In this document: piece by piece, positions 9,158-18,489 of the stretch | How the letters are laid out: every line of letters begins with the position of its first letter | Numbering within the stretch: position 1 is the first letter of the stretch | Assembly (NCBI GenBank): GCA_964617015.1 | Contig: CAZTVG010000001.1 | Coordinates: 54,556-118,555, forward strand | Direction of reading: 5' to 3' | Length of the DNA: 64,000 nt | Source of the DNA: ASMP01 sp964617015 | Lineage (GTDB): Archaea > Nanobdellota > Nanobdellia > Pacearchaeales > GW2011-AR1 | Made by a program: the position numbers and the translations under genes | Notes under the pieces: generated by a model | What the model saw: only the letters and a program-made list of their open reading frames with translations | Database searches by the model: none | What the model was told of the DNA's origin: nothing

Positions 9158-9270
9158 TTGTGAAAAACCTGAATTATTTTTTTCTGTATGGGTATCTTTT
9201 CTTTAATCTCCCTCTGTTATATTTCCTTCCATGAATAATCAAAGAAAGGGTTATTTAAAAATTAAACTCT

Positions 9271-9522
9271 TTATTCTTTTTTCAGAGCTGTTGATGCTGG
9301 AGAAATGAATATGATGGTGTCTCCTCTTAAAAAAGTCAGTCCAAGATTCCTCTTTATCTCATTATTTTCCATTTCCTTAATATTATCCAAAACAAGATTA
9401 ATGTGGATATCAAAAGCTAGTAAAGTTCCGACAAATTGCTTATCTCCCTTCAGGTGCACCAAAATTTCCTTTCCCTTCGAGTTATTTAAAAGATCCAAGG
9501 GTCTTTCAATTCCATTAACCAT
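9271..9522 (-). CDS. Sm-like archaeal protein (SmAP/LSm)
   Basis: The 83-residue product is the length of an LSm ring subunit and shows the Sm1 motif (LVHLKGDKQFVGTLLAFDIHINLVLDN split by loops, residues about 21-47) and the Sm2 motif (LTFLRGDTIIFISP, about 63-76). Such proteins form heptameric rings that bind U-rich RNA. The gene is divergent from eS8. Downstream, before rnz, there is no recognisable L37e, the common partner in many archaea, only a 22-codon basic reading frame. Confidence 0.92.
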   Translation of the reverse strand: MVNGIERPLDLLNNSKGKEILVHLKGDKQFVGTLLAFDIHINLVLDNIKEMENNEIKRNLGLTFLRGDTIIFISPASTALKKE

Positions 9523-9670
9523 ATTCTATCTTCTGCAGGATTTGTTTATAAAGATTTCGTTAATGCAAAACAGAAAGATATTTAAACAAAAATCAAATTT
9601 TTTAGTTTATGAAAAGAAAACACACTTTAATAAATTAAAATGCGTAAAAAAATATATTTTAATAAGTAAA

Positions 9671-10030
9671 ATGCATAAAGGAAGAAAGGTTTCTGGCGGT
9701 AAATATAGAAAAGGAAGAAAGAAAAAACTTTATGAGTTAGCAGGACAAAAAAGAACAGTCAGACTCGGAGAAGAGAAAAGAAAGTCAAAAAGAATCAGGG
9801 GAGGGAACAAAAAAACTTTCCTGCTTAAAGCGAAATTCATAAATGTGATTACAAAAGACGGAAATAAAAAAACGGAAATAAAAAACGTTGCTGAGACCCC
9901 TTCAAACAGATTCCTGGCAAGACAAAACATAGTTACAAAAGGAACTGTTGTTGAAACAGATCTTGGAAAAGTTCGTGTTACAAACAGACCAAGCCAGGAA
10001 GGTGTTGTCAACGGTATTTTGATAGAATAA
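9671..10030 (+). CDS. rps8e: Ribosomal protein eS8
   Basis: The 119-residue protein begins MHKGRKVSGGKYRKGRKKKL and contains the eS8 signatures TRVRGGNKK-like KRIRGGNKKTFLLKA, NVAETPSNRFLARQNI, and ends NRPSQEGVVNGILIE. The reading frame is open farther upstream, but those codons do not resemble the family and the Met at 9671 gives the normal archaeal length. It is a component of the small ribosomal subunit. Confidence 0.94.
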   Translation: MHKGRKVSGGKYRKGRKKKLYELAGQKRTVRLGEEKRKSKRIRGGNKKTFLLKAKFINVITKDGNKKTEIKNVAETPSNRFLARQNIVTKGTVVETDLGKVRVTNRPSQEGVVNGILIE

Positions 10031-10080
10031 CTTAAGAATTCTGAAACAAAATTTACTACTCTAATAAACTATAAAAAACA

Positions 10081-10110
10081 AAAGCTTTATAAATACGAAA
10101 GCTTTATAAA
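10081..10110 (+). promoter_or_regulatory. Tandem TATA-like elements upstream of tfb
   Basis: The 13-mer aaagctttataaa occurs twice, at 10081-10093 and 10098-10110, offset by 17 bp. Each contains an AAGCTT palindrome followed by a TATA-like core. They lie 45-70 nt upstream of the tfb start. Two promoters or a duplicated operator are possible readings. Confidence 0.5.
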
Positions 10111-10152
10111 GATTACGTTAAGCTGAAAATAATATAATTTCTTAATTTTAAA

Positions 10153-11079
10153 ATGGCTTTTATAAAAAAATGTCCTGAATGTGGAAGCATTCATCTTACC
10201 TATGACCCTCACTTAGGGGAAATTATCTGTAATGACTGTGGCCTCGTGGTTGAAGAAAAGATGGTTGATACTGGCATTGATTTACAGGGAAAGTTTGACA
10301 AGGGAGAGAAAAAAGGACGTGGAGGAGCTCCGACAAGCATTCAGAAATTTGACAAAGGACTTACAACCAATGTGGGGGAGATTTCTGATATTTACAGACT
10401 TGAACCCAAGCAAACCAGAAAATTCCTTAGACTCAAAAGGTGGCAGGAAAGGGTCTCCACAAGCATTGAAAGAAATCTAAGACTGGCAATGGCTGAGCTG
10501 AGAGTTATTGCTTCTTACTTAAATCTTCCCAACGTGATAAAAGACGATGCTGCAAGAATTTACAATTATGTCCTGCAGAGAGGTCTTGTTCGTGGCAGAA
10601 GCATGGAATCTGTAATTGCCGCCTGCTTATATGCTGCCTGTAGATCCTACAACATCCCAAGAACTCTGGATGAAATGGCAACAGCTTCTGATGTTGAGAG
10701 AAAGGAAATAGGAAGAACTTATAGATTCGTAATAAGAAAACTCGGAATCAAAGTTAAACAAAGTTCCCCTAAAGACTATATCTCAAGATTCTCTTCTGTT
10801 TTAAAGCTCTCGCCAAAAACACAAAACGATGCCCTTAAGGTCTTGAAAAGGGCAGAAGAGGTTGAATTAACCTCTGGAAGAGGTCCTGCAGGGATTGCTG
10901 CTGCAGCTTTGTATGTTGCAGCTTTGATAAATGATGAAAAGAAAACACAGAGAGAGGTTGCAGATATTGCGGGAATAACAGAAGTCACAATAAGAAACAG
11001 GTATAAAGAACTTATAGAAAAGCTTAATCTTGAGGATAAAATAAAGCAGAAAGAAAGCGAAACCAAGGCAAAAAGGTAG
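10153..11079 (+). CDS. tfb: Transcription initiation factor B (TFB)
   Basis: The 308-residue protein has the N-terminal zinc ribbon (CPECG...CNDCG, residues about 8-29), the B-finger/linker region with GRGGAPTS, and two cyclin-like repeats (about 110-200 and 205-300). The C-terminal repeat includes the helix-turn-helix TQREVADIAGITEVTIRNRY that contacts the BRE. It recruits RNA polymerase to TBP-bound promoters. Length is normal. It follows eS8 on the same strand but has its own TATA-like elements. Confidence 0.97.
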   Translation: MAFIKKCPECGSIHLTYDPHLGEIICNDCGLVVEEKMVDTGIDLQGKFDKGEKKGRGGAPTSIQKFDKGLTTNVGEISDIYRLEPKQTRKFLRLKRWQERVSTSIERNLRLAMAELRVIASYLNLPNVIKDDAARIYNYVLQRGLVRGRSMESVIAACLYAACRSYNIPRTLDEMATASDVERKEIGRTYRFVIRKLGIKVKQSSPKDYISRFSSVLKLSPKTQNDALKVLKRAEEVELTSGRGPAGIAAAALYVAALINDEKKTQREVADIAGITEVTIRNRYKELIEKLNLEDKIKQKESETKAKR

Positions 11080-11083
11080 GATT

Positions 11084-11557
11084 CTAAAGATTACTTTCAA
11101 ACTCCATTAAACGGATAATGGTAGCCCCTAAAGGTACAACGCATTTCTCTGCCAATGGAAGCGCATAGACAAACCATCTTGGTATAACTAAAGTATCATA
11201 TCTCACAGGCATTTTACTATCTTCTTGTTGGCGTTCACACACCAGTCGTTCATATGCCAATGCTAGCTTAAACTCATAAAAATCTTGGTGATTCATATGT
11301 TCTGCTACTCTTAAAGCATCATCTGCCATTGGGCTTAATTCACACAGACCTTTTAACAAATTCTCTAAAGACCTAACATTATCAAGAAAAAACGTGTAAT
11401 TACGCATTTCGAAATCATTCATCTCCCAGGGGTCTCCAAACAAATCAGAAGAGAGAAGCCAAGGATTCTCTCTCAATTTCCGTGCTAATTTAAATCGCTC
11501 TTCCGGCGTTATTTTCATTATGTTTAACTTTTCTCCACTCATTGCTCGTCTGTACAA
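11084..11557 (-). CDS. Hypothetical protein
   Basis: This 157-residue frame is not recognised. It is mostly helical by eye, with acidic and aromatic residues and a hydrophobic C-terminal third (WFVYALPLAEKCVVPLGATIIRL), but no clear membrane span. A TATA-like attattaaaaac near 11565 suggests the true start may be the internal Met at 11542 (MSGEKL) or 11518 (MKITPEERF). Its codon choice looks less AT-biased than its neighbours, a weak hint of separate origin. It converges with tfb, four bases apart. Confidence 0.5.
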   Translation of the reverse strand: MYRRAMSGEKLNIMKITPEERFKLARKLRENPWLLSSDLFGDPWEMNDFEMRNYTFFLDNVRSLENLLKGLCELSPMADDALRVAEHMNHQDFYEFKLALAYERLVCERQQEDSKMPVRYDTLVIPRWFVYALPLAEKCVVPLGATIIRLMEFESNL

Positions 11558-11648
11558 AAATAGGTTTTTAATAATTATTCTTTACAATAATATACTTCAA
11601 TTTCAAGATTCTAAAACTTTTTATAGACTTATTTAGTGATATTTTTAT

Positions 11649-11732
11649 GTGGGGATGCCGGAGTGGTCAAACGGGCTGCGCTTAGGACGCAGTGGCTTAG
11701 TGCCTACGGGGGTTCGAATCCTCCTCTCCACA
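11649..11732 (+). tRNA. tRNA-Leu (TAG)
   Basis: A class II tRNA of 84 nt. The acceptor stem is GTGGGGA/TCTCCAC, the anticodon stem CTGCG/CGCAG surrounds loop CTTAGGA (anticodon TAG), the long variable arm is GGC-ttagt-GCC, and the T arm has TTCGAAT. Discriminator A fits leucine. No intron or CCA is encoded. A detached tRNA 3' half follows ten bases downstream. Confidence 0.93.
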
Positions 11733-11741
11733 TTAAGACCT

Positions 11742-11783
11742 GTTAGCTTAGTGCGTACCTAGGTTCGAATCCTAGCTTCCGCA
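11742..11783 (+). pseudogene. Detached 3' half of a class II tRNA
   Basis: The segment has a variable-arm-like portion (TTAGCTTAGTGCGTAC, close to GGCTTAGTGCCTAC of the adjacent tRNA-Leu), a perfect T arm CTAGG-TTCGAAT-CCTAG and a 3' acceptor strand CTTCCGC plus A. No 5' half exists beside it; the matching 5' strand would be GCGGAAG, which I do not find in this window. It could be a remnant of recombination or integration at a tRNA-Leu-type gene, or less likely a 3' half of a split tRNA. Confidence 0.7.
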
Positions 11784-11801
11784 TTATTCAATAAAGAATT
11801 T

Positions 11802-14800
11802 CTATCTGCATTCAAGGAATAAAGAGTATATCTCATCCTTAAAACCAATTACATCTTCAACATACCTAATATTTCCTTTACTGCAATCAGTATTCCATCC
11901 ATTATATCCTCTCAAAGCTCTTGTCCAGCCACTATAAGTTTTTCCATTGCAAACATACTCCTTAGAAGAAGAAACATGATTATTAATTAATAAATTAATT
12001 CCAAAATTCACATTTTCATCAAAATTTAATTTTTCTCCATGCACATTTTTATTTATCTGCATAATTCCCAGACTCGTTCCTTCATCTCCCGCAAGGATTT
12101 CTGCTTTGTTATTTTCACAATAAAGAGGGTTATTGTTTTCATATGGACCTTGACAGTGCCTTATTCTGCTTTCAGTGTATGCGACCTGCAATACAAGACA
12201 TTCAAAAGAGCTTGCTCCTGTATCTGCTTTGACAGAGGCATCATCAATTCCTCTTTGCTGTTTTATTTCAACTGCAAGCTCAATTATTTTTTTCCCTAAA
12301 ACCTGCTGGCACTCTGTGGATGTTGAACAAGTAAGTTTAATTTCTTCTCTAGACTCTCCAGCCTCAATATATTCTCTAGGACCTTCAAATGTAGAATCTA
12401 TATCAAAAATAATTTCAGCGCCATCGTAAAATTGCTTTCCTTCCAAATTTTTAATTAAATCAATAAATTCAGATTCAGGTTTGGTTTTTTCGAAATCTCT
12501 TACGCTTTCTGTTTCAGGAACAAGCACCCAACTTATTATATCAAAAGACCATGTCCATTTTTTTAAATTATCATCAAATTTGAAATACAACTCCTCACCC
12601 GTTATAATGTCTTCAGTCACAATAAACAATTTCTTATCAGTAAATTTAATCCTTTCTGTATATAATTCAGCATCATCAAAAAAACCACCTTCATCATTGA
12701 ATCTAGTTCTTTCAATTAACAATCTTAAACCGTCAGAATAAGTTTTGTCTTTTAACTGAATCAAAAACTTCTTTTCTTTTTCAGGAGCATTTATATAAGC
12801 TTCATCCACATTTAACCACGAATCTAGATTATTTTTATTACTAGATACATGCCATTCTGTTCCAGAATAAGTATAGTAGAAATCCTGCCCAAAAACCACT
12901 CCATCTTCAAACAAAAATATGGGATAACTAAGAAAACCGCTGATTAATCCTGCTTTAATTGCTTCTTCTCCTGTTATGCTTCCTTCTTGAAGTTTCTCTG
13001 CCAATGTTTTTTCTCCTTCTTCAATTTTATCAATTTCTGGTTTGAGTTTTTCAAATGCAATAATAGCAAGGTCTGCATAAACATCTCCTCTCAAAAGTGT
13101 CAAATAACCCTTCTGACTGCCAAAGAAAACCCTATCAATATTATCACTAATCAAATTTATTTTATTGAAGTTATCATCTTCAGAATCAATTTCCTCCAAA
13201 AGACTCTCGAAGTCTTCAACAAAACCACCTTCTTTTTGAAGTGTTTCAATGTAATTAGGTGCAACTTTTCCAAGCACTTCGTTTTCAAGATTTGTATTTC
13301 TTAGAGTACTTTTTACACTGTCTGTGTCAAGCCAGCACTGAATCTTTGTGTTTCCGCAATTTCCAACAGGTTGCCATCTTCCCTTTTCTGTATTCGCAAG
13401 TACATCTGTTCCCAAACCTGGATTGGCTGTTGCACATATTCTTGTGATTCCGCGATTGTAAATAGCAGGATTTGTGACTTCTGTTACTCCAGCCTGCAAG
13501 TTAGGAGAAAGTAAACTGTAAATACTTGGAGTCCCTGAAACACATGCTGTTTCAGAAGTTATATCTTTCTGAGCAGCCTGAGAAGCGACATATTGTTCTG
13601 TGATATAATTTACTCCAAAAGATGTTGTAACTTGCTTAAAGCCACACTCTTCCTGACCATTGACGATTATACACATCTCCCGATAACCAGAAGGAGCTGT
13701 AATATCTCTTGTTTCAGTGAAAAAGTCTCCTGCCTTGATAAACCCTTGAGCAATTATTCTTCTTACACCAGTATCCTGGTAGAAAGAACCTCCTGTTCCT
13801 CTAAGATAAACTTGGTAATACGCTGGGAAATCTTTTCCTGCATAGATGTGGTAAAATACCTTGTATTGTGAGACAGGTGGAACAGTGGCTGTGGTGAAGG
13901 GAATCTCGTCAAATCTTCCATAAAATTGTGCAGGAGAATCAGGGGTTGTAAGAGCGTCAAAGAAATTTCCTCCAGAAGGCCCTGCAATAGAAACAAAATT
14001 CTTGCAGACAGCTGTTCCTACATCTTCTACAGACCTTGCCTTGAATGCCCGGAAAGAGTTTGCAGCATAATACTGTGTAAAGTATCCTGTGGATTGTGAG
14101 GCAGTATCCCATGCATTTGCAACTCCAAGATACTCTCCTCCTCCACGAACATTTTGTCCAAGCACTGTTCCAAGTCCTTTGGTAAGCGCTATTTTTGCCA
14201 GTGGAATAGACTGTCTCCAGAAGAAATCACACATGTATATGCTATTAATTTCATCACAAATTCCAGTTGTTTGCCCTGTATCTAAACTTGCCTGCAAACA
14301 CTGCTGATAAGAATCAAAAACAGTCAACAAGCCATCTATGCCTGCGTGAACTCCTGAAAGGCAGATAGGAATTTTTACCTCTGGAAAGTTTGGTAGGCAC
14401 AAGGCCAAACTGCCTGCTATTCCAGACTGTATAACATCTTTAACAGGATATGCTCCGCCTAAATCACATCTTGAACTTGGGCATACAACAGGATCACAAA
14501 CATTAAACAATAAATTACAATCTGTGGGAGACATAAAATCCTGGCATTGTATGTCTGGAATACCTATTGCAGGTTCTCCCACTTGAATTGACCGGCCAAG
14601 TATTTGTACTTTCCTAACTCCATCATGATATCCTCTTTCAGCATCTGAAATTGCCCTTACTGCCTTAATTGCCAATGAAGATGATTTGCTTTTATCTAAT
14701 CCTGGAAACTGATTGTAAGGTTGATTTGTCCCTGGATTTATCATTTCACAAGTATCATCACCTATTCCAGAATCAAACTCTGCTCTTCCATTTCTTCCCA

Positions 14801-17800
14801 CATTGCAAAGCCAGAAACTTCGAACTACTCCTGAAGCATCATAAGCTCTTATTGCCCCACCTATTGGTGTAGTTGGTTTAACATAAGCATACCAACCTTC
14901 TTTAACATTAAATGGAACAATTGCGGGAAATCCTGCGTAAATGCCTACCTCATAATATCTTACTCTTGGATTTACAAATTGATTTTGATAAGTTGTTGAA
15001 TCATATCTTCTTAAAGCAAGTCCTAGAGGATTTATGTTATCTTCTTCTACAGGAGTCAAACTACCATCATTATTTATCCTGTAAGTTTGAGTTATTATGA
15101 AATTATTATTTAAAGTTAAAAGATATTCTTTTCCATCAGATTCGTCAAAAAATTTCTGGACAAATTCTTTATCTTCTATAGAATCACTCTTATAATTATT
15201 CCTTGCCCTTACTTCCTCAAATGTTTTAACTTCAGTAATTGCATATTCCTTTAGTTTTTTAGTAGAGCCTATTATAACTGGACCACCATATTCACCTTCA
15301 AGAGTTTGTCTTTTGACATCTCTCTGTGTATTAACATAAATATCTGCAAGTTCTTTTTTGACTTCTGCCCGGGCAATTGCCCTTATTCTTTCATTTTCAG
15401 AATTCACAAGTCTTGAATTCAGCTGAAGATTTCTTGCCTGTGTTAAAAATGAAGTGTCTGAATTTATTCTGGCAATTGCATCTGAAACAAGAACATCCTG
15501 ATTTCCTATTTTAATTTTATCATTTTCAAAAACCCCTTTCAAATTATCACTTAATTCCTTGTTGAAATCACTATCAACATATTCTTTCAATACTTTTTCT
15601 GTATCTTCTCCAGCTTTCCCTAATTTTTCACGAATAGTTTTGAATTCCTGGTTTTGTTTTTCCATTCCTCCAAAGATAATGTCAATATCTGCATCTATTG
15701 CATCTGAATTATCAAGAAGACATGAATCCACGCTTCCATATGTTGCCATGGACTCTTTTTTATTGCAGAATTCAAACCACCCAGAGTCACCCCTCATGAC
15801 ATTCTGCCTTGCAATCCCCTTTCCTCCAAGATTTGAAAAGAAATTCTTTATAGTCAACGTGGTTCCGACCCCAAGACATGCAGCCTTTAGACTACTGACA
15901 ACTGTTCCGAGCTTCCCATTTATATCCTGCCATTTTTCTAAAGTTTTATTTAAAGATTCAATTCTTTCTCTTGTTTTTTCAGGGGATAACTGAATTCCTC
16001 TTTTTTCAATTCCTATCTTAAATCTAAATGGAACACTTGTTCTTGCGTAATTTATTTTTGGATTTATTGAGACTTTTGCCAGTTTCTTTAGGTTAACTTC
16101 AAGAAGTGTAAATTTATATTTGCTTCCAAAACTTTCCGGGAAGTTTTTGTTTAATCTTTTAGTAGAAGTTCCCAGAATAAAAGCTTTTGTAGCTTCTGTT
16201 GTGCTTCTTTCTATCTGAAGATTAACTCTTACTGTAGCTGTTGCCTCCCTGTCTAAATCATCTCTGCGCAAATCCAAAAGCTGGATGAATTCGTCTTTGC
16301 TTAAATGATTAATGCTATTCTTCCTAAGAGTTATTTTATAAGGGCTTCCTTCCGGAGGACTGACTAATATTTCTGCCGAAAACTCGTCAAGAGATGGCTC
16401 TCTTATTCTGTCAAAAACAATTCTGTAGGTTCGTCCATCAATCAAAACGTCTCTGACTGCACTTTCAGTGCTTGAAAGCTTGTAAGCATTTCTACAAATA
16501 TCAGTCACAACAGAATCAGGATAACTATCCCTGAATTCATCACATAACTCAATAGCTGTTCTTTTTTGTCCTGTTAACCACGCAAGTTCTATTTTTGAAA
16601 ATAAAGCCGCTTCACCAAGAGTTTCTGTTAGTTCCCCAAAAGATTCTTCCTGGGGAAAACTTGCAATAACAGTATCATAATCTCTTTCTGCTTTCCCATA
16701 AAAATTACTGACATCTGCTGACAAGGATGAAATGTCTGAATCCTGTGCTTCTGCAAAACCAACAATAGCAAGAGTTTTTCCAAAAACCTTTTCTGACTCT
16801 CTGAAAGAAACAGATTCAAATGATTGTCCTGAAAGAAATCTGAGCCCTTTTTCTACACTTGAAAAAGCACCCTTAAACCCTTCCTTGATTAACTGATTCA
16901 AGTTGTCTATGTTTGAAGAAGGGAATCTGTTTACAAATCCACCAATAGAATTTAATACATTTTCTGTTAAAGCTTCTCCCTGGCCAGGCATGGAAACAGT
17001 AACAATAAATAAATTTTGTTCAGCTGTGCCAATGCCTTCTGTTCCAACATATGCGAGATAAACTGATTTCTCAGTTTCCTTACCTTTTTCAATCTCCTGG
17101 TAAAGTCTGTCCCCAACACTAACTTCAATTGGTTTTCCTTCTATTTTCAGGTTTATTTTCGGATTGATTGTCATATCAAAAACACCCCTTCTCACATCTT
17201 CCCTGCAGCTAATCCTGACTCCCTCATTTACACCGTTTTTAATTATTCTTGTTACCTGACACTTGTTTTCAAGGAATCTTTCTCCTTCCTTGACCTCGAC
17301 AACATCTTCATTTATTCTTAATTTTGCCCTTGTGTTTGGATTTTCCAAACCATTTAGCCTAACCTGCATTGACCCAAGACAATAATTAAAGCCAGGCATG
17401 AAAATTTCCCTTGATGTTTCGCCTACATTAAGATTCACAGTCTGAAGTTTTCTTTTTACACCTGAAGTCCCAGAGCCATAGGTCTCTCTGTCAGAATAAA
17501 TTGAAATTGATGCACCTAGATTATCAATTGAATCTGCTCTCAGATACCCCTTACCTCTCCAAAAGCCATACTGACGGAAATTTTCCTCCCACTGCTCATC
17601 ACTTAATTCAGGAAGGTAAAAATTAGCTCTTCCCACACCAAAAGCATTTTTTACATCATACCTTATTGTTGCTGTTAAATTTCCCAGAATAAATTCAGGC
17701 ATTGCAGATTCATTTGCCTGCCTTCTCAGGACTATGACCGCATAACCTATGTTATTCAAAACAGGCTGGTTAAGCTGGGCACCATATCTCCCCAAGGCAG

Positions 17801-18212
17801 CTCTTGCAGGCACATAAGTCACTCCAACAACTTCTTTAGGTTTTGGTCCTGCAAAAGAAAAAATAATATTATTAATGGCTTCAATTTTTATCAAAGGATT
17901 TAATTGTGTTGCAACTATTGGACAAAAAACAGGAACGTTCTGATCTTCAAGGAGGTCGCTTCTTACAACAGATGGCTCACAACCCAAAGGGTTAACCTGA
18001 AGAATAAAATCCTGTCCTGCTTCACACATGCTTCTGTCAAATAAAGGAAACTGCAAATCTCCCTGGAAAGGAACAAAAGTCGGGTAATAAGCAACATTGG
18101 AACGTGAGTAAGTATTGCTAGCACCACTGAAAATTTGCGATGAAATTAAAGATAATGCAAATACAATTCCAATTAATAATAAAATTCCGATTACTATTTG
18201 TTTTTTCTTCAT
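11802..18212 (-). CDS. Giant exported protein with C-terminal lysozyme-like (SLT) domain
   Basis: The 2136-residue product starts with a signal peptide or anchor (about residues 5-25, IVIGILLLIGIVFALSLIS). It is cysteine-containing throughout, with a cluster around CDPVVCPSSRCDLGG, and has coiled-coil-like segments around 770-960. The last 150 residues look like a lytic transglycosylase fold: a catalytic-type Glu at about 2014 in AYTESR, then SLGIMQINKNVH, and ALRGYNGW resembling the A-x-R-YNG motif. Archaea lack murein, so the substrate could be host or partner cell-wall glycans, the cell's own surface glycans, or none. It is the last gene of an operon containing a pilin-like protein. Confidence 0.75.
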   Translation of the reverse strand: MKKKQIVIGILLLIGIVFALSLISSQIFSGASNTYSRSNVAYYPTFVPFQGDLQFPLFDRSMCEAGQDFILQVNPLGCEPSVVRSDLLEDQNVPVFCPIVATQLNPLIKIEAINNIIFSFAGPKPKEVVGVTYVPARAALGRYGAQLNQPVLNNIGYAVIVLRRQANESAMPEFILGNLTATIRYDVKNAFGVGRANFYLPELSDEQWEENFRQYGFWRGKGYLRADSIDNLGASISIYSDRETYGSGTSGVKRKLQTVNLNVGETSREIFMPGFNYCLGSMQVRLNGLENPNTRAKLRINEDVVEVKEGERFLENKCQVTRIIKNGVNEGVRISCREDVRRGVFDMTINPKINLKIEGKPIEVSVGDRLYQEIEKGKETEKSVYLAYVGTEGIGTAEQNLFIVTVSMPGQGEALTENVLNSIGGFVNRFPSSNIDNLNQLIKEGFKGAFSSVEKGLRFLSGQSFESVSFRESEKVFGKTLAIVGFAEAQDSDISSLSADVSNFYGKAERDYDTVIASFPQEESFGELTETLGEAALFSKIELAWLTGQKRTAIELCDEFRDSYPDSVVTDICRNAYKLSSTESAVRDVLIDGRTYRIVFDRIREPSLDEFSAEILVSPPEGSPYKITLRKNSINHLSKDEFIQLLDLRRDDLDREATATVRVNLQIERSTTEATKAFILGTSTKRLNKNFPESFGSKYKFTLLEVNLKKLAKVSINPKINYARTSVPFRFKIGIEKRGIQLSPEKTRERIESLNKTLEKWQDINGKLGTVVSSLKAACLGVGTTLTIKNFFSNLGGKGIARQNVMRGDSGWFEFCNKKESMATYGSVDSCLLDNSDAIDADIDIIFGGMEKQNQEFKTIREKLGKAGEDTEKVLKEYVDSDFNKELSDNLKGVFENDKIKIGNQDVLVSDAIARINSDTSFLTQARNLQLNSRLVNSENERIRAIARAEVKKELADIYVNTQRDVKRQTLEGEYGGPVIIGSTKKLKEYAITEVKTFEEVRARNNYKSDSIEDKEFVQKFFDESDGKEYLLTLNNNFIITQTYRINNDGSLTPVEEDNINPLGLALRRYDSTTYQNQFVNPRVRYYEVGIYAGFPAIVPFNVKEGWYAYVKPTTPIGGAIRAYDASGVVRSFWLCNVGRNGRAEFDSGIGDDTCEMINPGTNQPYNQFPGLDKSKSSSLAIKAVRAISDAERGYHDGVRKVQILGRSIQVGEPAIGIPDIQCQDFMSPTDCNLLFNVCDPVVCPSSRCDLGGAYPVKDVIQSGIAGSLALCLPNFPEVKIPICLSGVHAGIDGLLTVFDSYQQCLQASLDTGQTTGICDEINSIYMCDFFWRQSIPLAKIALTKGLGTVLGQNVRGGGEYLGVANAWDTASQSTGYFTQYYAANSFRAFKARSVEDVGTAVCKNFVSIAGPSGGNFFDALTTPDSPAQFYGRFDEIPFTTATVPPVSQYKVFYHIYAGKDFPAYYQVYLRGTGGSFYQDTGVRRIIAQGFIKAGDFFTETRDITAPSGYREMCIIVNGQEECGFKQVTTSFGVNYITEQYVASQAAQKDITSETACVSGTPSIYSLLSPNLQAGVTEVTNPAIYNRGITRICATANPGLGTDVLANTEKGRWQPVGNCGNTKIQCWLDTDSVKSTLRNTNLENEVLGKVAPNYIETLQKEGGFVEDFESLLEEIDSEDDNFNKINLISDNIDRVFFGSQKGYLTLLRGDVYADLAIIAFEKLKPEIDKIEEGEKTLAEKLQEGSITGEEAIKAGLISGFLSYPIFLFEDGVVFGQDFYYTYSGTEWHVSSNKNNLDSWLNVDEAYINAPEKEKKFLIQLKDKTYSDGLRLLIERTRFNDEGGFFDDAELYTERIKFTDKKLFIVTEDIITGEELYFKFDDNLKKWTWSFDIISWVLVPETESVRDFEKTKPESEFIDLIKNLEGKQFYDGAEIIFDIDSTFEGPREYIEAGESREEIKLTCSTSTECQQVLGKKIIELAVEIKQQRGIDDASVKADTGASSFECLVLQVAYTESRIRHCQGPYENNNPLYCENNKAEILAGDEGTSLGIMQINKNVHGEKLNFDENVNFGINLLINNHVSSSKEYVCNGKTYSGWTRALRGYNGWNTDCSKGNIRYVEDVIGFKDEIYSLFLECR

Positions 18213-18213
18213 C

Positions 18214-18366
18214 TTATTTCTTTTTTGATTTTTTTATTTCTTCCTTTGCTTCTGGAAAAATGCTTCCAGTGTATCCGCATTTCCTGCATTCCATCATTCC
18301 TATATTTCCTCCTGCAACTAAATCCAGTTCCCTGCCCTTGCATCTCGGACAAAATTTTATTTTCAT
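18214..18366 (-). CDS. Small zinc-ribbon protein
   Basis: A 50-residue frame with two CxxC pairs, CPRC at residues 6-9 and CRKC at 27-30, spaced as in a zinc ribbon, plus a basic Lys-rich tail. All 50 codons are open and its TAA stop is separated from the ATG of the giant SLT gene by one base, so translation is probably coupled. The function is unknown; single-ribbon proteins of this kind usually bind nucleic acid or act as protein adaptors. Confidence 0.7.
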   Translation of the reverse strand: MKIKFCPRCKGRELDLVAGGNIGMMECRKCGYTGSIFPEAKEEIKKSKKK

Positions 18367-18373
18367 TTTTAAT

Positions 18374-18487
18374 TTAAACCAATTGCATTTTGCTTAATTT
18401 TAATCTCAAATTATTATCTGTTAATTCTTTTTTATCGGCTATTAACTTCATCTTGTGTAGCCCATATACATTAATATTTTTCATCAT
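18374..18487 (-). CDS. Possible 37-residue small protein
   Basis: This frame starts two bases after the stop of the 607-residue pilin-like gene and ends eight bases before the zinc-ribbon gene. The product starts MMKNINVYGLHKMKLIADKK and is basic without membrane segments. Support comes only from its tight fit in a compact operon; no family is recognised. Confidence 0.35.
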   Translation of the reverse strand: MMKNINVYGLHKMKLIADKKELTDNNLRLKLSKMQLV

Positions 18488-18489
18488 TA

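Noticed and set aside
9174..9242. A 22-codon basic frame between the Sm-like gene and rnz as a possible L37e
   Set aside because: It lacks the CxxC pairs of L37e, needs a TTG start, and overlaps the rnz promoter. It is too short to call alone.
11733..11783. A second complete tRNA after tRNA-Leu
   Set aside because: There is no D arm, anticodon arm or 5' acceptor strand; only the 3' half can be folded.
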